From positions 857,510 to 921,509 of the forward strand of contig NZ_SNXS01000001.1 of assembly GCF_004362525.1 (NCBI RefSeq): DNA of 64,000 nt, read 5' to 3'. Positions 56,882 through 64,000 of the stretch are shown one piece after another (position 1 is the first letter of the stretch; every line of letters starts with the position of its first letter). Under the pieces are notes generated by a model that was not told the DNA's origin, did no database searches, and was given only the letters and a program-made list of their open reading frames with translations. Both the position numbers and the translations under genes were made by a program. This DNA is from Roseateles toxinivorans (GTDB lineage Bacteria > Pseudomonadota > Gammaproteobacteria > Burkholderiales > Burkholderiaceae_C).

Positions 56882-57751
56882 TCACGCGCACGCCATCTCA
56901 GCAAGCTCCGCCTTGGCGATATACCGGGCGAACCGGGACTGCAGGTTCGATGGCGAGGGCCATTCAGCGCTTGATGCTGGCAAGGATTCAATGCGCTTGC
57001 CCTGATAGCGGGCATATTCGCTGTGCCTCAGCGAAGGGTGCAGATGAACGCGCAAGGACCCATCGATGCCCAGCAAGTGCAGGTCAAACAAGGTATGCAA
57101 ATCAGCCCTCAGCAGGAGGCCATTGCTCACCCGGTAGTCACTGCCCTCTGCGTGCGGCACGATGTGAGCCGCCTCCAGCAGTTGCTCGACGCGGGATTCG
57201 CTGATCGCACAGCGCCGCCCATAGGCCTGCAGCAGTTGATCCCTGAAGCGCTGCTGGCCCCGCCGTGTCAGCACGGCCCTGAGCTGCCGCTCATCTTCAG
57301 TGCCGGGCTCCGCCGCTTCTACCGAGGCCGTCACGTCGTCGCCAATTGCTAGTGACGAGTTCGGCCCTTCCGATTCAGCCATCTGAGCTTCAAGAGCCGG
57401 CACAAGTTCCGCAGGGACCGGCCTACAGCCAAATGCGCCGCTGCCAAGCACCTTCTGAAACAGCGTGGCAAACCAGGGCATTTCGCGCACGGAAACGGCC
57501 CAAGCTGGCGCAAAGCGTTTGCCTTGGCTACCTACAAGTCTGGTGGCGCCATCCGCAGTCTGCGAAGTTCCCTCGACTTTGAACCAGTACACAAACGCAT
57601 ACTGGCTGCCAGACGCTGACGCCTTCCCGGTGAGCAGCCACATTACATCGCCAGTCTTCACCGGCACGGGATTTGACGTCTTTGCAGTGAAGGTGTCGGG
57701 GACCGGGTTGTTCTCGCTTAACTTGTGATACTGGACGAAGTGCTGGGTCAT
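56882..57751 (-). CDS. HNH endonuclease with N-terminal EVE/PUA-like domain
   Basis: A 289-residue protein. The C-terminal third is an HNH nuclease: EAAHIVPHAEG (H196), SNGLLLRADLHTLFD (N210, H219). The N-terminal half (WLLTGKASASGSQYAFVYWF) is beta-rich and may be a modified-base reader. HNH proteins of this type act as type IV-like restriction enzymes. It lies alone between hsdM2 (84 bases) and the SbcC-like gene (62 bases), on the same strand as both. It could be a stand-alone restriction enzyme. Confidence 0.8.
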   Translation of the reverse strand: MTQHFVQYHKLSENNPVPDTFTAKTSNPVPVKTGDVMWLLTGKASASGSQYAFVYWFKVEGTSQTADGATRLVGSQGKRFAPAWAVSVREMPWFATLFQKVLGSGAFGCRPVPAELVPALEAQMAESEGPNSSLAIGDDVTASVEAAEPGTEDERQLRAVLTRRGQQRFRDQLLQAYGRRCAISESRVEQLLEAAHIVPHAEGSDYRVSNGLLLRADLHTLFDLHLLGIDGSLRVHLHPSLRHSEYARYQGKRIESLPASSAEWPSPSNLQSRFARYIAKAELAEMACA

Positions 57752-57813
57752 AGAGTTCTTGTAGTTGGTCTTGGTGGCTCACATTGAGCCCGGATTGCTA
57801 GCTGAGATAAAAC

Positions 57814-60480
57814 TCAACCAAGGGCGCGGCTCTCCACCCCCATATCGCGCCAGTCCTCTGGGTGACAGGTGAAGAGCAACACCTGATGGCGCTGGGCGGC
57901 ATCGAACAGCACCCTTTTCATTTGCCCTAAACGTTCGCCGTCACTATGTACCAGGGCGTCGTCGAGGATCAGCAAGGTGGGCCGGCCCGCTTCGCGCAGC
58001 AGGTCCGCATAGGCAAAGCGGCTGATCAGGCCTAGTTGCTCTCGGGCGCCGAAACTCAAGGACGCGAAGGTTCCAACGTCCTCTGCCCCTGTGGCCGTTC
58101 GGCGCAGCAGAACATCGGGAGTCAGTTGTTCCCCAACTTCAACGCTGGCGTGCGGGAACAGCAGCTGCAAGTAGCGTTGCAGGTGTTGCCGCAGTGGAGC
58201 CTGAAGCTTGGCGAGCGCGGCCTGCCGGCGGGATTGCAGCTTGGCGCACAGCAAGCTGAGCGCCTGGGCGCGGCGCAGCAACTCCTGCACGCGTTGGCTA
58301 GCACGCGACAGATCACCGGCAGCGGTCTGGCGCTGTTCGTCCAAACCGGCCGCACCGGCCTGCTGCAATGCGTGGTCCAGAACTTGGATCTCGGTATGAC
58401 GTTGGCTATGGGCCTGCTCCAACTGGCCGACGCTGCGACTTAGCCGCTCGATGTCTTGCTGGACGATGTCAGGCCGCGCCTGGTCGAGCACGCGTGTGCA
58501 CTCTTGGACAAGCGCGGTTTGCACAAGCAAATCCTGCGCAAGCTGACCCAGCTGCTGCTGAGCTTGCTGTTGCCGAGCCTGTCGTTCCGAGTTGTTCAAC
58601 TCCTCCGTCACGAGCTCCAGTTCACGACCTCGCGATTGGTGGTCGACCTCGGCGCGGGCAAGCCGCTGTTGGGCATCAGCGAGCACCGACCGGGTCCGCA
58701 AGGCCACGCTGTCGGCGGCCTGCTGGGCAAGCTCGGCGGGCTCCAAAGCCGACGCGGGCTGCGCAGGAGCCTCCGGCAACTGAGCCAGGGCCGTCTGGCT
58801 GGACTGCATCTGCCCTTCGGCTTGCGCAAGGCGTTCTTTCAACCGATCAAGCCCCTCCGGAACGATTTGCTTGAGGGCTTGACGCGCATGCTTGATGTGA
58901 ATCAGCAGCGTCTGGAATTGGCTTAAGTGCGCTTCGGCCTGAGCCACATCGACCAATCCCAGCGCCTGCAGTCGGTGCTGCAGCTGAGCCTGGGCTGCTT
59001 CACAGTCCTTGGTCAATCCAGCCAGGTCCTGCCCCCCGGGAGTGATGGTCAGTTCACCCAGACCTGGCAGGCTCAGGTTGACTGGATTGGCCAGCAGGCG
59101 CTCCCCCTGCCCTTGCAACTGCTCGGCACCTGATGAACCTTGCAACGCAATGATCTGCCCTTCTTGAAGGGTGAACTGCAAGCGCGTCGACACGGCCGTG
59201 CGCTGCAGCGTCAGGTCCTGCCAAGCACGCTCAAGCTGCCGCAGCTCATGCACATCGGCCTCAGTCAAAGTGCATGTAGCGGCTTGAGCCTGGAGTTCAT
59301 CCAATTGCTGCTGGCTGCCGAGGAAGGTTTGCAGCGTCTGCTGGTGGCGATCGAGCGCTTCGGAAGCAGCTTGCCATTGCACCTGAAGGTTGGCGCGCGT
59401 TGCCTCCTGACGGGCCATTGCAAAGGTCTCGTGGGCTTGCTCAGCGGAGACTTGCGCCTCGTCGGCGTGCCGCTGGGCCAAAGTTGCGGCTTCACCTGCT
59501 TGCTGCAACACCTGGGCTGCTTGCTCACAATGCAGACGCCCCTGAGCAAGGCGTACCTGCAAACGTTCATGGGATTGAATCTGCTCCAGCAGCAGTTCTC
59601 GCTGACGCTGCATTTGCTGCAGAGCTGCGCTGGCATCAGCCAGTTGTCGGGCGCCCTGCGCGAGTGCTTGCTCTGTCTGACGGGCCACTGCCAACTGCTC
59701 GCGCAAAGGCTCCCAGGGGCGTGTCTGCTCGTCCTGTAGGTGCTGTGCGCGCAGCCGGGCGAGCTGATCCACCTGCTGCTGATAGGTCGCAACGCGGCCG
59801 TCCACCTCGCCCAGGGTGTGCTGTAACTGTTGCACTTGGGTGATGGCGTCTTGATAGGCCGCGCGCGGCTTGCCTGCACTGGTGAGTAGTTCGTCGCGCT
59901 GCGCCTGAAACTCGGCCAATAGTTCGTCTCCGCCGGTGGCGGCCAGGCTGCCCGCACTGGACTGGCTGATGCGCTCCTGCAAGGCCGTGTGAATGTGGTC
60001 ACGCGCGTGCGTGGCGGCTTCGGCGAGCTCTTGCCCGGTGCCCTGCTCCACCCACAAGAGGCCCGGAATCCCCCAATGCTCGGCTTTGCTGGCCCCCTTG
60101 CCGGCATAGCCAAAACCAAGCAGCGTGGCCAGCTGGTCTTCTGCGTCGCTCCCATCCCAAGTCCTGTCGCCTAGTGTCAAGCTGCAGCGAGCCCGCGAGC
60201 CCAGGAATGATTTGTGCAAACGACCTGCTTGCTGGTTCAGCGTGAAGTCGATTTCCACCGAAGGCATTGCACTGCTATCGCCGCGAGGACGAAGATCTTC
60301 CACGACCTTGGAGCGGTATCGCTCAAAGAACGCGGCACGGATGGCTCGCACCAGCGTGCTCTTGCCCCCCTCATTGGGGCCGGTAAAGATGTTGAGGCCT
60401 GGCGTCAGCTCTCGCAGCTCAAAGGACTGGCGGAACTGGCGGAGCTGCTCGACGCGGAGCCGTGTCAATTGCATGCTCAT
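57814..60480 (-). CDS. SbcC/YhaN-like SMC-type ATPase
   Basis: An 888-residue ABC-ATPase of the SMC/Rad50 type. Walker A is GPNEGGKST (34-42); the C-terminus has the ABC signature SFGAREQLGL and Walker B LLILDDALV with HPEDW after it. Between them lie two long Gln/Ala/Leu-rich coiled coils. There is no CxxC zinc hook in the middle that I can see, which fits YhaN-type proteins rather than Rad50. It is coupled by 4 bases to the metallophosphatase gene upstream, forming an SbcDC/YhaON-type DNA repair or DNA-degrading pair. Confidence 0.85.
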   Translation of the reverse strand: MSMQLTRLRVEQLRQFRQSFELRELTPGLNIFTGPNEGGKSTLVRAIRAAFFERYRSKVVEDLRPRGDSSAMPSVEIDFTLNQQAGRLHKSFLGSRARCSLTLGDRTWDGSDAEDQLATLLGFGYAGKGASKAEHWGIPGLLWVEQGTGQELAEAATHARDHIHTALQERISQSSAGSLAATGGDELLAEFQAQRDELLTSAGKPRAAYQDAITQVQQLQHTLGEVDGRVATYQQQVDQLARLRAQHLQDEQTRPWEPLREQLAVARQTEQALAQGARQLADASAALQQMQRQRELLLEQIQSHERLQVRLAQGRLHCEQAAQVLQQAGEAATLAQRHADEAQVSAEQAHETFAMARQEATRANLQVQWQAASEALDRHQQTLQTFLGSQQQLDELQAQAATCTLTEADVHELRQLERAWQDLTLQRTAVSTRLQFTLQEGQIIALQGSSGAEQLQGQGERLLANPVNLSLPGLGELTITPGGQDLAGLTKDCEAAQAQLQHRLQALGLVDVAQAEAHLSQFQTLLIHIKHARQALKQIVPEGLDRLKERLAQAEGQMQSSQTALAQLPEAPAQPASALEPAELAQQAADSVALRTRSVLADAQQRLARAEVDHQSRGRELELVTEELNNSERQARQQQAQQQLGQLAQDLLVQTALVQECTRVLDQARPDIVQQDIERLSRSVGQLEQAHSQRHTEIQVLDHALQQAGAAGLDEQRQTAAGDLSRASQRVQELLRRAQALSLLCAKLQSRRQAALAKLQAPLRQHLQRYLQLLFPHASVEVGEQLTPDVLLRRTATGAEDVGTFASLSFGAREQLGLISRFAYADLLREAGRPTLLILDDALVHSDGERLGQMKRVLFDAAQRHQVLLFTCHPEDWRDMGVESRALG

Positions 60481-61616
60481 GCAGCTGCTCCCTCTTGGCC
60501 CACTGGTGTTCTCTGCGATAGAGCAATGCTGAGCAGTGCCAGGGCGTCACGGGCAATTTGAGCAGCCTCGCCTTCGGCATTCTGCTCATCGCGCAACTCG
60601 GCCAGGATGTCAGCCAGATAGCCATCAGCTTGCAGTGCCGAGATGTCCTCGACACTGGGGGTCATGCGCAGCTGGGATTCATCCGCACACATGTGCCGAA
60701 TGCGTGCTGCCGCTTCGCCCAGGCCGGTCCGCAAGCGTTGATGGTCGGCCAACGTCACCTGCCCTTGCAGCGCTATGTCCAGCACTGTGTTGACAGGCAA
60801 GGCCTGCAGCGTGGCGAGCAGTTGATCCACGTCGGTAGGTACGTTCACCGTGATTGCCAGGCTCTGCCATTGGAACTTGCCGATCGGCAAACTTGTGACC
60901 AAGGGCCTGATACCTGGGCCGCTGATCTCCACCAGCAGCGCCTGCCCGGCATCATTGGCTCTGAAGCGGTCAGGCTCCGGGGTGCCGCTGTACCAGGTGC
61001 GCTCGTCAATCCGCTTCGTGCCATGCCAGTCTCCCAAGGCCAGATAGTCAAGCCGAGCGCGTTTGGCTCGGTCGGCCGCGATGGGGTTTGCTGAATCCAC
61101 GGTGTCGGGCAGGATGCCCTGCACGCTGCCATGGGCCAGGCCCACGCGAAGCCAGCCATCAGGTGTTGCTGCTTCATCAAACCAAGCAGTGCTATCGCCG
61201 AAGGTATGGCGCTGCATCAGCGGCGCGGGCAGCACGGCGGTGCGAATGGCGTCTAGCAACACCGGCTCAGGCTGCAAGGCCAAGTGCACGTTGGCAGGCA
61301 CCACGCCCAAGCGCATCGCGCGGGTCCAGACACTCTCGGTCAACGCTGCATCGTGGTTCCCCGAAATCAGCACCCATGGACCGCTGTAGCTGGCCATGGC
61401 TAGGAACAGGCGACGGAGCGTCCGATCAGAGACAGTTTGGGCATCAAACACATCGCCCGCCACCAAAACGGCATCAACCGAATGTTCGGTGGCCAGCTCG
61501 GCCAATCGCTCAACAGAAGCGATGCGAGCCTCCGCCAGAGGAACAGCGTCTTCCGGCGGCAAACTGGCGTACAGGCGCCCGATCTGCCAATCGGCGCTGT
61601 GCAGGAATATCGGCAT
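60477..61616 (-). CDS. SbcD/YhaO-like DNA exonuclease
   Basis: A 379-residue metallophosphatase nuclease. The five metal-binding motifs are present: HSADWQIG, GDVFDAQ, SGNHDAALT, LAHGSVQG and LALGDWHGTK, with YSGTPEPDRF following. The C-terminal about 130 residues form a capping domain typical of SbcD/Mre11. Together with the coupled SbcC/YhaN-like ATPase it should cut DNA ends or hairpins. In a defence island such pairs may act on phage DNA; the ordinary repair role is equally possible. Confidence 0.87.
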   Translation of the reverse strand: MPIFLHSADWQIGRLYASLPPEDAVPLAEARIASVERLAELATEHSVDAVLVAGDVFDAQTVSDRTLRRLFLAMASYSGPWVLISGNHDAALTESVWTRAMRLGVVPANVHLALQPEPVLLDAIRTAVLPAPLMQRHTFGDSTAWFDEAATPDGWLRVGLAHGSVQGILPDTVDSANPIAADRAKRARLDYLALGDWHGTKRIDERTWYSGTPEPDRFRANDAGQALLVEISGPGIRPLVTSLPIGKFQWQSLAITVNVPTDVDQLLATLQALPVNTVLDIALQGQVTLADHQRLRTGLGEAAARIRHMCADESQLRMTPSVEDISALQADGYLADILAELRDEQNAEGEAAQIARDALALLSIALSQRTPVGQEGAAA

Positions 61617-61699
61617 GCTCTTGTTCCCCCTGAATGTTGTCCTGCCTAGGTGCCCGCGCGAGTTCGTCGACCCGTTAGTGCGGAGTCTTCCGCTTCAAT

Positions 61700-63349
61700 C
61701 TAGCTTGCGGGTGGCTCACCAGGTGCGCCACCCTCCGTCATCCGTGCGATCAACGCCCGCTCGGCAGCTTCACTGAGTACCAGCTCCAGATGCATGCGGG
61801 CACGAGTTAGTCCGACAAACAGCATGCGGCACTGCAACGGACCCAATTGCTCGAAGTCAACCTCGGTCAGCACAACGGCCTTGGCTGACTGGCCTTTGAA
61901 GCGGCGCAACGTTTCCAGACGCAGGTCGCCCTCCGTCCGGTTTGGCTGCCCTTGCTCGTCGTAGCTGCCATCGAAGTGCTGCACCCGCCATTCGCCAAGT
62001 TGGCTCTCATTCATAAGCCGCGAGCTGTCACGCCCGCGCCAACATAGGACAGCCACGTCGTCAAACCCAAAGCCCTTGTCGAGGCAGCATTGCACTGCCT
62101 TGATGGTGGCTTTTACCAGGCTGCCGCCGTCCACCTTGTAGGCATGCAGTCCTGGAACGTCGCCGGCGAACGGCGAACACGCCAGCACCGCATCAGGGGT
62201 CAATCGCAAGGCGTTGATGGTTTGAACCAATTGCTGCGGGGTACGGAAATTCTCATCCGAACGCACCACGACAGCATCAGCCACTTCGATTTCCTCCCGG
62301 TCGGTATAGAGGCACTGCGAAGGGTCGTCCAGCAGGTAGAGCTGAGAACTAGGCTTGAGACGAGCAATGAGCGCTTGCACCCAATCGGCTTGCATGTCCT
62401 GCAGCTCATCAACGACCAGCAAGTCCAGGTCTGGTGCGGCTGCAAGACAAGCTGTCAGGTAGCGCTGAGTCATCGCGGCAAAGTTCGGCACGCCCACCGG
62501 CCTGCCGTCTCGCTCCCAACACAGTTGGTGAAAGCTGTGGACCTGAACGCCAGGCGGGGCAATGTCTCGCACATGCTCGGCCAGCGGGCGATTGAAGCAG
62601 ACGTAGGCCGCCCTTAAGTCTGCGCTCCTAGCATCGCGAAGCAAACGAAGCGCCAATTGCGTCTTGCCCGATCCTGCAGTGGCGCAGACGCGAATTGCGC
62701 CACTGGGCGCCTCGATGCGCGGCACCCAACTCGCAAGCCCGCCGGAAATCCTGCTCACTTGATGCTGTAGCCTGCCACTCAGCGCAGATACATCGGGCTC
62801 AAGTGACAGTCGATTCTCAAAGAACGCGCAAACCCGTTCCGCCAAGGGATCCGAGCGACCGGCTCCGAGCGTCCGCTGGATAAACCCTGGCAGATCAAGG
62901 CAGTCACCTGCGTCTGCAATCCTCTCACGAGGGAATGAAATCGCGCTGTGGTTCTCAACCTTTTGATCGGGCAGCACCAGGAAGTGCATCAACCTTGCGC
63001 CTAGGCCAGACGACCGCAGTCGATGCATGACTGCCTTGAATTGAGTCTCCGTCTGCCGAGACACGTCCTTGTTCTCACTGCCGTAGCGCTTAAACAAGTG
63101 TCCCGCCGCGAGGTTCATTGGCCCTGCCTTGACCTCCAGCAACGCGACATCGCCCGCTGAATTAACGATCACGACATCAAGCTCGCCGTGGCGATCAAAA
63201 GCCGCGTGCACCTCGGCCCAACTAACCCCATGGAACAGCGTGTACGCATCAGGCAGCCCATCTGCCAAAGATTCCAATATCGACTGCTCAACATATTCAC
63301 CCGCAGACGTGGGGCGAACTGTCGATAACGGGGGGATTGATCGGGCCAC
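61700..63349 (-). CDS. NERD-domain UvrD-like helicase
   Basis: A 549-residue protein with an N-terminal NERD nuclease-related domain (HGELDVVIVNSAG and VALLEVKAG, giving D...E-x-K) and a compact SF1 helicase: Walker A ATAGSGKTQLAL near 222-230, VVDELQDMQADW, LRRFKGQSAKAVVL and MLFVGLTRARMHL. The helicase is much shorter than UvrD (about 720 residues), with the 2B insert reduced. It precedes the SbcD-like gene by 83 bases on the same strand and is the first gene of the minus-strand island. Confidence 0.85.
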   Translation of the reverse strand: MARSIPPLSTVRPTSAGEYVEQSILESLADGLPDAYTLFHGVSWAEVHAAFDRHGELDVVIVNSAGDVALLEVKAGPMNLAAGHLFKRYGSENKDVSRQTETQFKAVMHRLRSSGLGARLMHFLVLPDQKVENHSAISFPRERIADAGDCLDLPGFIQRTLGAGRSDPLAERVCAFFENRLSLEPDVSALSGRLQHQVSRISGGLASWVPRIEAPSGAIRVCATAGSGKTQLALRLLRDARSADLRAAYVCFNRPLAEHVRDIAPPGVQVHSFHQLCWERDGRPVGVPNFAAMTQRYLTACLAAAPDLDLLVVDELQDMQADWVQALIARLKPSSQLYLLDDPSQCLYTDREEIEVADAVVVRSDENFRTPQQLVQTINALRLTPDAVLACSPFAGDVPGLHAYKVDGGSLVKATIKAVQCCLDKGFGFDDVAVLCWRGRDSSRLMNESQLGEWRVQHFDGSYDEQGQPNRTEGDLRLETLRRFKGQSAKAVVLTEVDFEQLGPLQCRMLFVGLTRARMHLELVLSEAAERALIARMTEGGAPGEPPAS

Positions 63350-63710
63350 GCTTTTTGGTAGTCATTGTTTGGACGATATTGCAGAACTCCGTTCCTCTCA
63401 GAGTACTGAAATATTCAGAGCCATCAGCCGTCCTCATCGGAATGGTCTGCGGGCAAAAACCACCTTGGATTCTGCTACACAGCCTGGCAGTTCTTGCGCA
63501 GCAAAGCTCAGGGTTCACCCGCGATCGCGGGCGAAGACCGCACTCGATGGCGCGATTGGAATAGGGCCAGGCCCGTCCACGCGCTTCAACTAACCCTGGG
63601 GCTTGTGCCGCGTGGCAGCGCAACGCGGCACTCAATTGCTGACTGGCTTCGAGGTAGAAGTAAAATATGCGAAAATCGCCTTTTTTGAGACATTGTGTCT
63701 TGAGGTCCAA
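63350..63710. other. Divergent intergenic region with a palindrome
   Basis: This is the region between the minus-strand island and the plus-strand gene at 63711. Minus-strand frames exist but encode no recognisable product. It should hold promoters for both directions: TAAAAT at 63661-63666 may be a -10 box. The palindrome AGACATTGTGTCT (63688-63700) sits 10 bases before the ATG. Confidence 0.45.
63688..63700. promoter_or_regulatory. Operator-like palindrome before the right-edge gene
   Basis: AGACA and TGTCT are perfect 5-base arms around TTG. The site ends 10 bases before the ATG at 63711, where a bound protein would block translation or early transcription. No regulator is assigned. Confidence 0.35.
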
Positions 63711-64000
63711 ATGGTGGCTCACAGGCGAGGCAAGTTCTTAGGGGTGGCGCTCGGTCCCGATCTGGAGGCAACTTCGGCTCGCCTGGAAGCGTTCGGGTTC
63801 ACCGACCAACGCGCCGCAAATGTCGCAGCGGCTGCCGCGCGATTTGCACAAGAAGAGACGGACTGGCTATTGCGGCAGCTGCTGCCCAAGGATCGTTGGC
63901 CAGGTCATGTTTGCCTGAGGCGCCACCTCGTGCAGCAACGCGATGAGACTTGGCTATTGCTTCGCTACGACAAGAAGACGTCATGGATGCTTGATGCAGT
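63711..64000 (+). CDS. Hypothetical protein, 3' end beyond the window
   Basis: The frame is open from ATG 63711, preceded by TGAGG, to the window end: 96 codons with no stop. The product starts MVAHRRGKFLGVALGPDL and continues with LEAFGFTDQRAANVAAAAAR and EETDWLLRQLLPKDRWPG. It is Ala/Arg/Leu-rich, soluble and without a recognised motif. It is the first plus-strand gene after 35 kb of minus-strand defence genes, so it may mark the end of the island or start another module. The product cannot be named. Confidence 0.6.
   Translation, partial: MVAHRRGKFLGVALGPDLEATSARLEAFGFTDQRAANVAAAAARFAQEETDWLLRQLLPKDRWPGHVCLRRHLVQQRDETWLLLRYDKKTSWMLDA

Noticed and set aside
1-64000. CRISPR arrays, rRNA or tRNA genes
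   Set aside because: I found no regularly spaced repeats of CRISPR type, no rRNA core sequence and no tRNA cloverleaf.

Overview
The window is high-GC DNA from a betaproteobacterium, most probably of the order Burkholderiales. Supporting signs are two tripartite-tricarboxylate (Bug-type) binding proteins next to acyl-CoA ligases and an IclR regulator, a PEP-CTERM protein, and the codon usage. I see no rRNA, no tRNA and no CRISPR array.

Bases 1-19600 look like core or lineage-specific chromosome. They hold the 3' part of a large secreted beta-helix/cohesin/dockerin protein and a small cohesin-like PEP-CTERM protein. A tightly coupled four-gene envelope cluster follows: GAF-HlyD adaptor, PqqD-like/M50 protease/lipoyl protein, short SecA paralogue, periplasmic adaptor. 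This cluster could be a dedicated export machine. Next come a GhrA-like dehydrogenase, an intergenic inverted repeat, a minus-strand operon of two CoA ligases and two solute receptors facing an IclR regulator across two palindromic operator candidates, and an AI-2E family permease.

Bases 19600-34000 are a mosaic with a mobile-element character. Features here are 30-bp direct repeats, an orphan rRNA-type boxA, an antitoxin-like gene without its toxin, and two TcmP genes around a three-Cys (DUF5131) protein and a LexA-like self-cleaving repressor with its own operator. A KfrA/TnpT-like protein and a tyrosine recombinase are divergent around a core-site-like palindrome. A three-gene helicase / TDP1-like phospholipase D / unknown operon and two gene remnants complete the stretch.

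Bases 34000-63350 are a dense minus-strand defence island. In transcription order it contains a NERD-UvrD helicase; an SbcD/YhaO-like nuclease with an SbcC/YhaN-like ATPase; an HNH endonuclease; a type I restriction operon with two different HsdM subunits and a small zinc-ribbon gene (hsdM2-zinc ribbon-hsdM1-hsdS-hsdR); McrBC; a complete type I Zorya system (zorABCD); and a three-gene operon of a RecB-like/RNase H-like/UPF1-like fusion and two membrane proteins. Most neighbours within a system overlap by 4 bases (ATGA or GTGA), which indicates translational coupling. A new plus-strand gene starts at 63711 and runs off the window.

The best candidates for undescribed systems are the HlyD-M50-SecA-HlyD cluster, the helicase/TDP1-like/unknown operon, the RecB-UPF1 fusion with its two membrane proteins, the LexA-linked TcmP module and the double-HsdM restriction operon. 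All family assignments come from reading motifs by eye; no database search was run.
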